A DNA stretch of 42,884 bases from an uncultured Butyricicoccus sp. (GCA_904420185.1 CAJFUJ010000049.1:1-42884); one strand, 5' to 3'. Counted from the first letter of the stretch, positions 22,735 through 31,537 are shown. Numbers and translations are program-made. The notes: a model not told the origin generated them from the letters alone.

Positions 22735-24158
22735 GGCTTGTCCTTTCGCGCCAAAAACCGGCGGCTGTGCATCTTTTTCCAGCTCACCCGCCACCAGCGG
22801 TCCTCGGTGTGGGCGTGCACGCGCGGCAGCAGGTTGAGCAGGTAGGGGGTGCCGAACGAGCGCAGCGCGCACAGGTGCAGCAAAATCAGCGCCAGCCCGA
22901 ACACCAGCCCGTACAGCCCGAAGAAGGCGGCGGCCAGCAGCAGGAGAAAGCGCAGCGGCAGGGCGGCGGCCTGTAATTTGGGTGCGGCCAGGCCGGTCAC
23001 CGCGGCCACGGCCACGATGATCACCGCCGGGGCCGAGATCAGGCGGGCGGTCACCGCCGACTGCCCGAGCACCAAGCCGCCCACAATCGACATGGTCGAG
23101 CCGATGACGCCCGGCGTGCGGGTCCCAGCTTCCTTGAGGATTTCGAACACGATCAGCAGCGCGAAGATTTCCCATAACGGCGGCAGAGGCACACCCTTTT
23201 GGGCGGCCGCAATGGCCAGCAGCATCCGGGTGGGGAACAGTTCGGCGTGGTAATAGAGCAGGGCGACGTAAAAGGCAGGCACGGCCAGCGACAGCAAAAA
23301 CCCGATCGAGCGCAGTACCCGCGCCAGGCCGGCTTGGGAGGTGGGCAAGTAATAATCGTCGCAGGATTGCACGCACTCTTGCAGGATGCAGGGCGCGGTG
23401 AGCGCCACCGGCGTGCCGTCCACCAAGATGGCCAGCCGCCCTTCGAGCAGCTTGGCCGCGACCACGTCGGGCCGCTCGGTGGTGCCCAGGGTGGGGAAGG
23501 GGGTGAAGCGCCCGTCCCGGATGGTTTCGGACAGGTAATTGGCGTCCAGGATGCCGTCGAGCGACAGCTTGTCCAGCCGCCGCCGGGCTTCCTCGATCAG
23601 CTCGGGCGGCGCCACACCCTCCAGATAGCACAGGCAGACCACCGTGTTGGTGCGCCCGGCCCTGCGGGAAAAGGAGAACTTGAGCCGGGGGTCGTTGACC
23701 CGCCGCCGGATGAGCGCCAGGTTGGGCATGAACGCCTCGGTAAAGCCCTCGCGCGGGCCGCGCAGCACCCGTTCGTTGTCCGGCTCGGTGGCCGAGCGCA
23801 CCGAAAAGCCCTTGGTATTAACCACCACTGGCCGGGCGTCGCCCTCGGTCAAGATGACCGTGTCGCCATACAGCAGCGCCGACAGCATTTGGCTGACGTC
23901 GGGGACGATCTTGCTGTCGTTGATCTGGATGACCGTGCGCGCCAGGGTGTCGGCGTCGGCCTTGGGCAGCGTGCTGCACACCAGCGGCCGGATGATGCTT
24001 TGGTTGATGGCCAGGTTGTTGACCATGCCGTCCAGGAAAAACACCGCGCAGTGCAGCCCGGCCGGGCTTTGGGTTTCCCGGGTGACAAAGGTATTGTCGT
24101 TTTGAAAAAGCGCGCGCATGGCCGCCAGGTTGCCGACCAGCGAGCGCGTCAGCTCCAA
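22731..24158 (-). CDS. GerA/GerKA-type spore germination receptor A subunit
   Basis: A subunit of a spore germinant receptor, 475 residues if it starts at TTG 24158. The soluble N-terminal half contains QNDNTFVTRE, LDGMVNNLAINQ and the NDPRLKF-like block, and the conserved junction LGTTERPDVVAAKLLEGR; hydrophobic helices follow, including RSIGFLLSLAVPAFYVALL and IVFEILKEAGTRTPG, and a short basic tail ends the protein. Start is unsure: the SD AAGGAGGG lies 15 bases before TTG, but 6 bases before ATC at 24167. It follows spoIIP by about two dozen bases. Confidence 0.85.
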   Translation of the reverse strand: MELTRSLVGNLAAMRALFQNDNTFVTRETQSPAGLHCAVFFLDGMVNNLAINQSIIRPLVCSTLPKADADTLARTVIQINDSKIVPDVSQMLSALLYGDTVILTEGDARPVVVNTKGFSVRSATEPDNERVLRGPREGFTEAFMPNLALIRRRVNDPRLKFSFSRRAGRTNTVVCLCYLEGVAPPELIEEARRRLDKLSLDGILDANYLSETIRDGRFTPFPTLGTTERPDVVAAKLLEGRLAILVDGTPVALTAPCILQECVQSCDDYYLPTSQAGLARVLRSIGFLLSLAVPAFYVALLYYHAELFPTRMLLAIAAAQKGVPLPPLWEIFALLIVFEILKEAGTRTPGVIGSTMSIVGGLVLGQSAVTARLISAPAVIIVAVAAVTGLAAPKLQAAALPLRFLLLLAAAFFGLYGLVFGLALILLHLCALRSFGTPYLLNLLPRVHAHTEDRWWRVSWKKMHSRRFLARKDKP

Positions 24159-24181
24159 CGAATCGATGGAAATCCCTCCTT

Positions 24182-25249
24182 TTATTTGCCCCACAAGGCC
24201 GCCAGGGTATCGCCAAACAGCCGGACGGACGAGAGCGCCTGCTGCAACGTGTTGCCCGACGAACCGACCTCGAGCAGCATGGAGGCCGGGGTCAGGTGCA
24301 GGTTGAAGCGCTGCTTGCGCAGGTTGATCGAGCGCATCAGGCCGGGGTGGTCGGCATTGAGGGCCGACTGCAAGGTGACGGCATAGCCCAGGTGGTCGGC
24401 CCAATCGTCAAAGGCCAGGCCGTTGGCATTGGTGCCCATGACCAGCATGAGCTGGGCGACCTGCTGGCCGTCCTGGGTGCAGGTCAGGGCGTATTTGCTG
24501 CCGTCGTCGGCCAGGATGGCGTCGCGGTGCACGTCGATGGCCATTTGCACGGTGGGGTATTTTTCGAGCGCCGCCTGTACCAGCCGCAGCGATTGGCCGT
24601 ACGAGCCGTTGTAGGACGGGTAATCGTTGAGGTCGGTCAGGTGGACGGTTTTGATGCCGTGCGACTCCAACACGCGGCACAGTTCGGCGCCCACCCGCAC
24701 CACGTTCTGTTCGGTGTCCAGCGTGCGCGCGTCGCCCGACGCCTCGTAGGTGTCTGTGCCTGACGGGGTATAGGCCTCGGTGGCGTGGGTGTGGTAGACC
24801 AGCACCTGCGGCCCGTCGCCGGTGAGCGACAGCTGCTTGGGGTTTTGCAGCAGGGCGTCCAGGTCCACCGAAAGGCCTGATTGGTTGTTGAGTTTGACGG
24901 GCGGCACCTCAGCTGGGTCGGTTTCGGATTCGGTTTCGGGTTCGGGCTCCAGTCCGGCGTTTTCCATGGCTGTGTCCAGCTCGGCCAGGTCCTCGTCGGT
25001 GGGCTCGGTTTCCATGCCGGCCACGGCGGCGCGCGGCGTGTGCAAACTGGCGTCGCCCGGGTATTGTCCGGTGCCGAGCACAAAGGCGCCGGATACGAAC
25101 CGCTCGTTTTGGGCCAGTGCGGACAGGACCCGCTCGGCCAGTGCGTCTCCGCCCGCCCGGCTGCCCAAAAGCAGCATGGCCGCAAACAGCAGGCACAAAA
25201 ACGCAGGGACCGCAACCCCGCTGCGCCGCCCGGATGGATGTCGTTTCAA
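24182..25249 (-). CDS. spoIIP: Stage II sporulation protein P (SpoIIP)
   Basis: Peptidoglycan amidase/endopeptidase used in engulfment with SpoIID and SpoIIM; 355 residues, mother-cell membrane. An N-terminal anchor (about 13-30) is followed by a linker rich in Glu/Asp/Pro (about 80-118). The catalytic zinc domain has VYHTHATEAY (151-160), DVHRDA and MLLEVGSSGN near the C-terminus, the family's three blocks. The start is TTG at 25249, eight bases after AAAGGGGG. It follows gpr by 46 bases, a standard pair, and here continues into germination receptor genes. Confidence 0.94.
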   Translation of the reverse strand: MKRHPSGRRSGVAVPAFLCLLFAAMLLLGSRAGGDALAERVLSALAQNERFVSGAFVLGTGQYPGDASLHTPRAAVAGMETEPTDEDLAELDTAMENAGLEPEPETESETDPAEVPPVKLNNQSGLSVDLDALLQNPKQLSLTGDGPQVLVYHTHATEAYTPSGTDTYEASGDARTLDTEQNVVRVGAELCRVLESHGIKTVHLTDLNDYPSYNGSYGQSLRLVQAALEKYPTVQMAIDVHRDAILADDGSKYALTCTQDGQQVAQLMLVMGTNANGLAFDDWADHLGYAVTLQSALNADHPGLMRSINLRKQRFNLHLTPASMLLEVGSSGNTLQQALSSVRLFGDTLAALWGK

Positions 25250-25295
25250 GGCTGCCGCCCCCTTTCCGCTCTATTCTACGCGGCGGCGGGCGCGG

Positions 25296-26177
25296 TTATG
25301 ATAAATAGAGGTCGACATCCTCTGGGCTGAGATCGGGTTGAAAGGCCAGATTGAGCGCATATCCGATCAGGCGCGACAAATCAGCCACCTCACGGTCGAT
25401 GTCCCGGGTGGTGACGATCAGGGGCGCGGTATCGGGTGCAGCCGGTTCGCCGGACAGCTCGCGCGCCAGCGTCCGGCCGTCCACCACGGTCGGCACGCCC
25501 ACCGCCACCACCGGCACGCCCAGCGTGTCCCGGTTGAGCGCAGCGCGCGCGTTTTGCACCCCCGAGCCGGGCACGATGCCGGCATTTGTCAGCTGCACGG
25601 TGCGGCACAGCCGCCGCACACTGCCGGCCGCCAGCGCATCCACCGCCACCACCGCCGCCGGATGAACGGCCTGCACGGCGGCAGACAGCAGTTCGCCCGA
25701 CTCCAGGCCGGTCTGCCCCAGTACGCCGGGCGCAAGCACCGACACCGGCCGCCAACCGGCAAAATGCTCGGGCGCCTGCGCGGTCAGGTGGCGGGTGGCG
25801 ATGACGTACCCCGCCGCCCGCGGGCCGACCGCATCCGGGGTGATGTCGCGGTTGCCCAGCCCGGCGACCAGGGTGCTCGCGCGCGCGTCCTGGGGCAGCA
25901 GCCCGCCCAGCAGCCTGGCCAGCGCCCGGCACGCGCGCGGAAAGGCATCGGCCTCCCGGCGGATGAGCGCGTCCAAAAACAGGGTTTCATAGACGCCCAC
26001 CGGCTTGCCCAGCAGCTGTTCGCCCTGTTCGTCCAGGATTTCCACGCTGGCGGCCGAAAAGCCCTCGATCGTCCGGGTGCGGCTGCTCACGCCCGGCAGT
26101 TCCCCGGCCTGCCGGGCCCCGCCGCGGCTCAGCTCCAGCGATTCAACGGCAAGGTCGGTGCGGGATGGATGGGTCAA
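25296..26177 (-). CDS. gpr: Germination protease GPR
   Basis: Aspartic-type spore protease that degrades small acid-soluble proteins at germination; 293 residues, A25 family. The N-terminal propeptide region carries RTDLAVE (6-12), like the autoprocessing and SASP cleavage site, followed by the core GLGNRDITPDAVGP, the GQTGLESGELL segment, and VVAVDALAAGS. Start TTG at 26177 is preceded by AAGGGAG ten bases away. It is the first gene of a sporulation/germination cluster reading gpr, spoIIP, gerA, gerC, gerB. Slightly shorter than the Bacillus protein. Confidence 0.94.
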   Translation of the reverse strand: MTHPSRTDLAVESLELSRGGARQAGELPGVSSRTRTIEGFSAASVEILDEQGEQLLGKPVGVYETLFLDALIRREADAFPRACRALARLLGGLLPQDARASTLVAGLGNRDITPDAVGPRAAGYVIATRHLTAQAPEHFAGWRPVSVLAPGVLGQTGLESGELLSAAVQAVHPAAVVAVDALAAGSVRRLCRTVQLTNAGIVPGSGVQNARAALNRDTLGVPVVAVGVPTVVDGRTLARELSGEPAAPDTAPLIVTTRDIDREVADLSRLIGYALNLAFQPDLSPEDVDLYLS

Positions 26178-26214
26178 TTTGGATCAGCTCCCTTGTGGTT
26201 TATGCATCACGCTG

Positions 26215-26244
26215 TATCCTGTGCAGCCGGACGGCGGTTTATGC
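26215..26244 (-). promoter_or_regulatory. Possible SigF/SigG promoter for gpr
   Basis: On the minus strand GCATA (26240-26244), 18-base spacer, CAGGATA (26215-26221), partly matching the forespore patterns GnATA and CATnnTA. Confidence 0.4.
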
Positions 26245-26281
26245 GGCGCCGCAAGTTTTTTGTTTCCCGTGAAAATAATGC

Positions 26282-26310
26282 TTGCTTTTTTGCGCGAAGA
26301 ATGGTAATAT
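26282..26310 (+). promoter_or_regulatory. SigA-type promoter for rpsT
   Basis: TTGCTT (26282-26287), 17-base spacer, TAATAT (26305-26310) with TGG before the -10. Confidence 0.65.
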
Positions 26311-26353
26311 TATAAATACTGATGACTAGCTAAGGATAAGGAGGTGGATCGGA

Positions 26354-26617
26354 ATGCCGAATATCAAGTCTGCGAAAAAGCGCGTAAAGGTAACCCGGGT
26401 CAAGTCCCTGCAAAACCAGATGGCCAAGAGCGCCCTCAAGACCGTTCTCAAGAAGTTCGACGCGGCGATCGCTGGCGGCGACAAGGCCGCGGCTGAGGCT
26501 GCTTACAAGGCTGCCGTGAAGGCGGTGGATAAGGCTGCTGCCAAGCATCTTATGCACAAGAACGCTGCCTCCAACAAGAAGAGCGCGATGACCTTAAAGC
26601 TCAACGCGCTGGCCTAA
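26354..26617 (+). CDS. rpsT: Ribosomal protein S20
   Basis: Small-subunit ribosomal protein of 87 residues that binds 16S rRNA. It begins MPNIKSAKKRVKVTRV, is Lys/Ala-rich and helical, and has the family's C-terminal HKNAASNKKSAMTLKLNAL. AAGGAGG lies eight bases before ATG. It is a single-gene unit with its own promoter and terminator, in the common position upstream of gpr but divergent. Confidence 0.97.
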   Translation: MPNIKSAKKRVKVTRVKSLQNQMAKSALKTVLKKFDAAIAGGDKAAAEAAYKAAVKAVDKAAAKHLMHKNAASNKKSAMTLKLNALA

Positions 26618-26629
26618 TAGAAATGTGCG

Positions 26630-26667
26630 AAAGCGCCCTGTCCTAAACAGACGGGGCGCTTTTTTTG
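26630..26667 (+). terminator. Terminator of rpsT
   Basis: AAAGCGCCC (26630-26638) pairs with GGGCGCTTT (26654-26662), followed by TTTTTG. Confidence 0.9.
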
Positions 26668-26688
26668 TGTCCGGAGAATGCGGAGCAT

Positions 26689-26721
26689 AAAAAATGGCCG
26701 GCAACGCGCAGCTGCCGGCCA
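26689..26721 (-). terminator. Terminator of the CPBP gene
   Basis: On the minus strand TGGCCGGCA (26713-26721) pairs with TGCCGGCCA (26695-26703), followed by TTTTTTA. Confidence 0.85.
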
Positions 26722-26738
26722 AGCCGATCTTTGCCCGT

Positions 26739-27662
26739 TCACAGCAGGACGCTGGAGACGGTCATTGCAATCATATAGAGAAAGATGGCGGCCACCGGCA
26801 GGGTGGTGAACAGCTGACGGTAGGTCGTGTGCGGCGTCTTACTGGCGCGAAAGTCACGCAAAAGCGGTTTGCCGCCGCTCAGCGCCAGCAGAAAGAGTGC
26901 CGCCACGCCAGCCAGCATCAGGCTGCCGTTGAGCATGGCCCCTAGCCGTTCGCTCACCGCGCTCAGCCGGCCAATCAGCTCGACCGAAAGGTTGTTGAGT
27001 ACGTGCAGCACAATGGTCAGCTTGAGCGAATATTTGAGCGCCAGATAGCCGAACACCAGGCCGATGACAAGCGCGACCGGGAATTGCACCGCGTTGCCGT
27101 GCATCAGGCCGAAGATCAGGGCGCTGATGCCGATGGCAAACCAGCGGCCGTAGGGTTCAAGCGCATGGAGCAGTGCACCGCGGTAGATCAGCTCTTCGAT
27201 CACTGGCGCGGCCAGCACCGAGTAGAACAGGATGGACCAGGAAAGCGAATAGGAGGTGGCAACGGTTGTGGCCTGTTCAAAAGAAGCGCCTGCCGATTCC
27301 AGCAGCGCCACAATGGGCGAACAGGCGATGCTGGTGAGCATTTGCAGGCCGAGCACCATAAGGAAGTAGAAGATCACCTGTACCGGCCAGATCTTTTCGC
27401 GGCGGATCAAAAGGCCCTCCAGTCCGCCGGTGCGCAGGCAAAGCGTCAGCATGGGCAGTAAACCGCCCGCCGCCGAAAGGATCATGATCCAGCCCTCCAT
27501 CCACGCCCAGGTCGATTGCAGCGGGCTGAACAAATACAGCAGCGCTGACGCCGCCAAGCTGAGCAGCAGCGACAGGAAGGTCATCGTCATTTGGGAGAGC
27601 ACCAGCGCCCAACCGATCTTTTGGAAGTCCTCCCGCATGGGGTCGTCATGGAAGGGCGGCAT
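26739..27662 (-). CDS. CPBP/CAAX family intramembrane metalloprotease
   Basis: Polytopic membrane protein of 307 residues with about eight hydrophobic segments. Motif 1 is EELIYRG (156-162, E156/E157 and R161), motif 2 is FGLMHGN with H188, and motif 3 is HVLNN with H220, the CPBP (Abi) active-site set. Members process prenylated or other membrane-bound peptides or anchor regulatory proteins; the target here is unknown. ATG at 27662 follows AAAGGAGGCCGAAC. It is 179 bases behind mnmA with no clear terminator between them, so it may extend the pgeF operon. Confidence 0.9.
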   Translation of the reverse strand: MPPFHDDPMREDFQKIGWALVLSQMTMTFLSLLLSLAASALLYLFSPLQSTWAWMEGWIMILSAAGGLLPMLTLCLRTGGLEGLLIRREKIWPVQVIFYFLMVLGLQMLTSIACSPIVALLESAGASFEQATTVATSYSLSWSILFYSVLAAPVIEELIYRGALLHALEPYGRWFAIGISALIFGLMHGNAVQFPVALVIGLVFGYLALKYSLKLTIVLHVLNNLSVELIGRLSAVSERLGAMLNGSLMLAGVAALFLLALSGGKPLLRDFRASKTPHTTYRQLFTTLPVAAIFLYMIAMTVSSVLL

Positions 27663-27841
27663 GTTCGGCCTCCTTTCTTTGGGACGGGCAGCTGGGGTGC
27701 GCAGGCGCATCGGCCCCTGGCCGCTGCGGCGGCAAGCATGTGAACCGGCCCGCCGTGCGGCCCGGTGGGAGCAGGCGCAGGGTGGTTTGATGGCTATTGT
27801 TTCTCATATCAAGCCCTCTTGTTTGCGTTGGAAAGGTTAAT
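27663..27841 (-). other. Intergenic gap between mnmA and the CPBP gene
   Basis: No terminator or consensus promoter is evident. A 53-codon frame (27807 to 27646, minus) begins with ATG after AGAGGGCTTG and overlaps the CPBP start, but its Pro/Arg-rich product matches nothing I know. Repetitive GGCC-rich DNA fills the middle. Confidence 0.4.
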
Positions 27842-28861
27842 TTAATCGATAAAGCCGCCGCCGATGACGATGTCGCCGTCGTAGAAAACCGCGGCTTGCC
27901 CGGCAGCCGGCGCGCGCACCGGGGTGGAAAAGACCACCCGGGCCGCCGTCCGGTCGGGGATGACCGTGGCCGGGCTGGCGCGCTTGGAGTAGCGCACCCG
28001 GACCTCGCAGGAAAACGGTCCGTTTTCCGCGTAGAACGGCGCACAATAGTTGACGTCCTGCACGGTGATTTCACTGCGGTACACATCGATGAGCGACAGG
28101 ACTACCTCGTTGGTTTGCGGCCGCAGCGCGTGCACAAACAGGCGGCCGGACGCGGCCACGCCCAAGCCCTTGCGCTGACCGACTGTGTAGTGGTGCAGGC
28201 CCTTGTGCTGGCCAAGGACATGGCCCTGTTCGTCTACGAAGTTGCCCGGGGGCAGACACACGCCCCGTTTTTCCAACCAGCCCTGCCAATCGCCGTCCGG
28301 GATAAAGCACACATCCATGCTGTCCTTTTTTCCGGCGACCGGTAGGGCGCGGTCGCGGGCGAGCGCGCGCACCTGTTCTTTATCGGCTGCTTCACCTAGA
28401 GGGAAAAGGCAGCGCGACAAAATTTCCGGGGTGAGGCGGTGCAGCATGTAGCTTTGGTCCTTTTCCGAGTGCGCCCGCAGCAGCAGTGGGCGGCCCTGGG
28501 TGTCCCGTCCGGTGCGGGCATAGTGGCCGGTGGCCAGGAATTGCGCGCCGATCTGGTCGGCATAGGCGGCTAGGGCGTGGAATTTGACCTTGCGGTTGCA
28601 CACGACACAGGGGTTTGGGGTGCGCGCGCACCGGTATTCCTCGGCAAAGTAGCGGCAAACGTAGCGTTCCAAGTCTGCGCCGCGGTGGTCGATATAGAGC
28701 GGGATGCCCAGCACATCGGCCGCCCGCTGGGCCTCGTCCTGGCCGCCCAAGCCGGTTTCCATGAACAGGCCGTGCACGTCATAGCCCTGTTCGCGCAGCA
28801 GCGCCGCAGCCACCGCCGAATCGACGCCGCCCGACAGTCCGAGTACGACTTTTTGGTTCAT
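27842..28861 (-). CDS. mnmA: tRNA-specific 2-thiouridylase MnmA
   Basis: Makes 2-thiouridine at position 34 of tRNA-Lys, -Glu and -Gln; 339 residues, cytoplasmic. The ATP-pyrophosphatase loop is GLSGGVDSAV (8-17). The catalytic cysteines are C85 in NPCVVCN and C185 in DVCFIPDG, and GQHKGLHHYTVGQRKGLGV marks the central domain; a beta-barrel ends the protein. ATG at 28861 overlaps the previous stop as ATGA (28858-28861). It is therefore coupled to a peptide-binding lipoprotein gene, an unusual partner. Confidence 0.95.
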   Translation of the reverse strand: MNQKVVLGLSGGVDSAVAAALLREQGYDVHGLFMETGLGGQDEAQRAADVLGIPLYIDHRGADLERYVCRYFAEEYRCARTPNPCVVCNRKVKFHALAAYADQIGAQFLATGHYARTGRDTQGRPLLLRAHSEKDQSYMLHRLTPEILSRCLFPLGEAADKEQVRALARDRALPVAGKKDSMDVCFIPDGDWQGWLEKRGVCLPPGNFVDEQGHVLGQHKGLHHYTVGQRKGLGVAASGRLFVHALRPQTNEVVLSLIDVYRSEITVQDVNYCAPFYAENGPFSCEVRVRYSKRASPATVIPDRTAARVVFSTPVRAPAAGQAAVFYDGDIVIGGGFID

Positions 28862-30420
28862 CCGCCAGCCCTCCATCCACCGACGCCGTGGAACATCCAG
28901 TTGGGCGAGGGGTTGAATCCGTCGATGAGGTTGCTGCGCACGGCCACCTGGTCGCGGATAAAGGCGATGGGTGCGATGGGCATTTCGCTCAGCAGCTGGG
29001 TGTACAGGGTTTGGCGGGCCTCATCGGTGCCCTGGGCGCGGGCTTCCAGGATGAGATAATCGGTGTCCAGGTTGGAGTAGCGGCCGTAATTGAGCTGCCC
29101 GCCGGTGGAAATCAGCGAGCGCAGGTCAAAGTCCGGCGTCATGCGGATTTCGCCATAGTATAGCTCGAAGTTGCCGCCGCTCAGCCGGGCCGTGTATTCC
29201 TCGAAGGATACCGCTTGCACGTTGGCCTGCACGCCCAGTGCATTGAGCATGTCGGCGATGGCCTGCGCGGCGCTCTGTTTGAAGGTGTTCTCGCTGTTGA
29301 CCAGGATGGTGGGCGAGAAATTGACCCGCCGGCCGGCGCCGTTGTCGTAATCCAGGATGCCGTCGCCGTTGCTGTCCACAATGCCGGCCTCGGCAAAGAG
29401 GGCGATGGCGCTGTCCCGGTCGGCGGCTGTGCTGGCCGCGGGGGTTTCGGGCTGGGGGTTGACCGGCAAGACGGCCGGGTCGGCAAAGCTTTGCAGCTGA
29501 CCCGAGCAAATATCGTCGCGGGAGATGGCTGCCGAAATCGCCCGCCGTACCGCCGGCAGGCTGCACGGTCCAGCTGTGGCCCCAAAGCCCAGGTAATGCA
29601 GGCAGGTGGTGGGGATCTGGTAGATATCGGCCGAACCGGTGACGGTCAGCAGGTTGTTGCCGATGCGCTCGGTGCGCAGCATGGAGATGTCGCCGGTTTC
29701 AAAGCTGTGCACTGCGGCGTCTGAGCGGGTGGTGCTGATCAGATCGATGCGGTTGAAGGTGTCCAGCGCGCCGCCGTGCCAGCCCTCGTAGGGGGACAGC
29801 CACCACACGCCGTTTTCATAGTTGGGGCGGTAGGCGCCCGTGCCCTCGGAGAAGGTCTGGTCCTCGGTACCGGCCTGGAAAATCGGGATGTCCATCAGGC
29901 GGATGAAGTCCATATTGGCTTGGCGCAGTTCGACCACGACCGTGGCGTCATCCTGGGCATAGACCGACTGCACGTCAGCCATGCGGGCGTAATAGGGGGA
30001 GGTGGGGTTGTTCTGGACGGTTTGCAGGGTATAGACCACATCGTCGGCGGTCAGGGCCGAACCCGACCAGAAGGTGACGCCCTCCTTTAAATGGAAGGTG
30101 AAGCGCAAGCCGTCGCCCTCCCAGCTGTCGCACAGCATGGGCTGGGCCTGGAAGTTGTTGTCCAGGTAGAACAGGCCTTCGTACAAGGCGTCGAGCAGGG
30201 TCCGGTTGAGGTCAGACACCGACAAGACCGGGTTGATGGTTTCCCCGGTGTAGTAGGCAAGGCCCAGGTACCCGGCCTTGGGCGGGTCCTCTTCTTGGGC
30301 CGTGCTTTGGCTGGCTGAGCTGCTGGCGGCATCGCCCAACCGTTCGGTCAGCGTGCAGCCGGTCAGTGTGCAGCAGGCCAGCGCCAGGATAAGCAGCCGT
30401 TTGAGCCGCGGATGGTTCAT
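28858..30420 (-). CDS. Peptide/nickel-type ABC substrate-binding lipoprotein (SBP_bac_5), orphan
   Basis: Extracytoplasmic solute-binding lipoprotein of 520 residues. Signal peptide with lipobox TLTGC (C22), a Ser/Gln-rich linker, then the OppA/DppA fold, including the blocks VSDLNRTLLDALYEGLFYLD and FTFHLKEGVTFWSGSALTAD. A stretch DSNGDGILDYD resembles an EF-hand-type calcium loop. No permease or ATPase gene is near, so the transport partner, if any, is elsewhere, or it is a receptor. ATG at 30420 follows GAAAGGACTG. It lies between pgeF (39 bases) and mnmA (ATGA overlap). Confidence 0.9.
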   Translation of the reverse strand: MNHPRLKRLLILALACCTLTGCTLTERLGDAASSSASQSTAQEEDPPKAGYLGLAYYTGETINPVLSVSDLNRTLLDALYEGLFYLDNNFQAQPMLCDSWEGDGLRFTFHLKEGVTFWSGSALTADDVVYTLQTVQNNPTSPYYARMADVQSVYAQDDATVVVELRQANMDFIRLMDIPIFQAGTEDQTFSEGTGAYRPNYENGVWWLSPYEGWHGGALDTFNRIDLISTTRSDAAVHSFETGDISMLRTERIGNNLLTVTGSADIYQIPTTCLHYLGFGATAGPCSLPAVRRAISAAISRDDICSGQLQSFADPAVLPVNPQPETPAASTAADRDSAIALFAEAGIVDSNGDGILDYDNGAGRRVNFSPTILVNSENTFKQSAAQAIADMLNALGVQANVQAVSFEEYTARLSGGNFELYYGEIRMTPDFDLRSLISTGGQLNYGRYSNLDTDYLILEARAQGTDEARQTLYTQLLSEMPIAPIAFIRDQVAVRSNLIDGFNPSPNWMFHGVGGWRAGG

Positions 30421-30459
30421 GGTTTCAGTCCTTTCTGTGCGGTTGCGGACAAAGTCGCT

Positions 30460-31266
30460 TTATAGGCAGATGATACCGGCCTGGACCCCGCGCGCGCCCT
30501 TTGTGACCCGGTGGGACCAAAATTCGTCGCTGTGGCAATAGGTACACAGGCCGCTGTCTACGATATTCTCCGGGCGCAGGCCGGCATTTTGCAGTTGGGC
30601 GGCGTTGATGCCCTGTAAATCCACGTGGAATTTGGGGCCCTTTTCGTGGATAAAGGGCTGCACCCAGGCGCCCATCTGTTGTTCCATGGCATCCGGCACG
30701 TCGGCGTCGGTTTCAAAGCAGCACACCCGGATGGACGGGCCGATGACAGCCAGCAGGCTATCCCGCTGCGCGCCCAGCTGCGCGGCCATGGCGTCCACGG
30801 TTTTTTGCAAAATGCCGCGCGCCGTACCCCGCCAACCGGCGTGGCACACGCCGCAGCTGTGGCTGGCCGGGTCGTAGAGCAGGGTGACCACGCAGTCGGC
30901 GTAAAACCCGGCCAAGGGGATGCCCGGCAGGTTGGTGATGAGCGCGTCAGCCTCCCAGGCCAGGGGAAGGGTCAGGCCGGTCCCGGCGGTGTCTGCCGTG
31001 ACGGACACGACCGTATCCTGGTGCACCTGGCGGGTCATGGTGATGCGGTCATAAGGCAGGGACAGGGCGGCAGACAAGATGCGGTAATTGCGCCGCACGT
31101 TGTCCGGGTCGTCGCCCCGGCCGAAGCCCAGGTTCATGCTCTGGCACGCGCCCGTGCTCACGCCGCCGTATTTGGTGGTAAAGGCGTGGCGCACCGGCAG
31201 GCGCGGGCAGGTATAATAGCAAAAGGCGCCGTTTTGCCGGCGGACCAAGGGGGAATTCGGTTTCAT
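30460..31266 (-). CDS. pgeF: Peptidoglycan editing factor PgeF (YfiH/laccase-domain)
   Basis: Cytoplasmic zinc-dependent protein of 268 residues, laccase-domain family (YfiH). It is known to keep non-canonical L-Ser out of peptidoglycan precursors, and related proteins act as polyphenol oxidases or purine nucleosidases. Metal ligands are H82 (RQVHQD), C125 (FYADC) and H142 in CHAGWRGTAR. AAAGGAACCCAA precedes ATG at 31266. It is first in the operon with the peptide-binding lipoprotein and mnmA. Confidence 0.93.
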   Translation of the reverse strand: MKPNSPLVRRQNGAFCYYTCPRLPVRHAFTTKYGGVSTGACQSMNLGFGRGDDPDNVRRNYRILSAALSLPYDRITMTRQVHQDTVVSVTADTAGTGLTLPLAWEADALITNLPGIPLAGFYADCVVTLLYDPASHSCGVCHAGWRGTARGILQKTVDAMAAQLGAQRDSLLAVIGPSIRVCCFETDADVPDAMEQQMGAWVQPFIHEKGPKFHVDLQGINAAQLQNAGLRPENIVDSGLCTYCHSDEFWSHRVTKGARGVQAGIICL

Positions 31267-31301
31267 TTGGGTTCCTTTCTAGTCAATTCGCTTATTTTAG
31301 T

Positions 31302-31331
31302 ATTATACTACGCAATCCGGCCCGGAAACAA
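31302..31331 (-). promoter_or_regulatory. Promoter of the pgeF operon
   Basis: On the minus strand TTGTTT (31326-31331), 18-base spacer, TATAAT (31302-31307). Confidence 0.65.
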
Positions 31332-31389
31332 GACTGTAAAGCGACCTTCGTCACTCTGCCCGATTTTCTCGATGCACAGCGTGTTTTCC

Positions 31390-31418
31390 TTGACAGGCCA
31401 GTCAAAAAGCATTAAGAT
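31390..31418 (+). promoter_or_regulatory. SigA-type promoter for rny
   Basis: Consensus TTGACA (31390-31395), 17-base spacer, TAAGAT (31413-31418). It gives a leader of about 110 bases. Confidence 0.7.
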
Positions 31419-31537
31419 ATTTATGTAAGACCTTTTGTAAAATTCATCGCTTCCGGCTATGGAATTTCATATAGGGATTATGTTGCTTTGCATTTTGAAA
31501 ATTTTGAAAAAAAGCAGGAGGTGTTCTACGCAAATCT

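Noticed and set aside
23199-24386. 395-codon plus-strand frame opposite gerA
   Set aside because: Shadow of the gerA gene; Gly/Gln/Arg-rich with no family match.
27646-27807. 53-codon minus-strand frame between mnmA and the CPBP gene
   Set aside because: It has a fair SD, but its Pro/Arg-rich product looks random and it overlaps a certain start.
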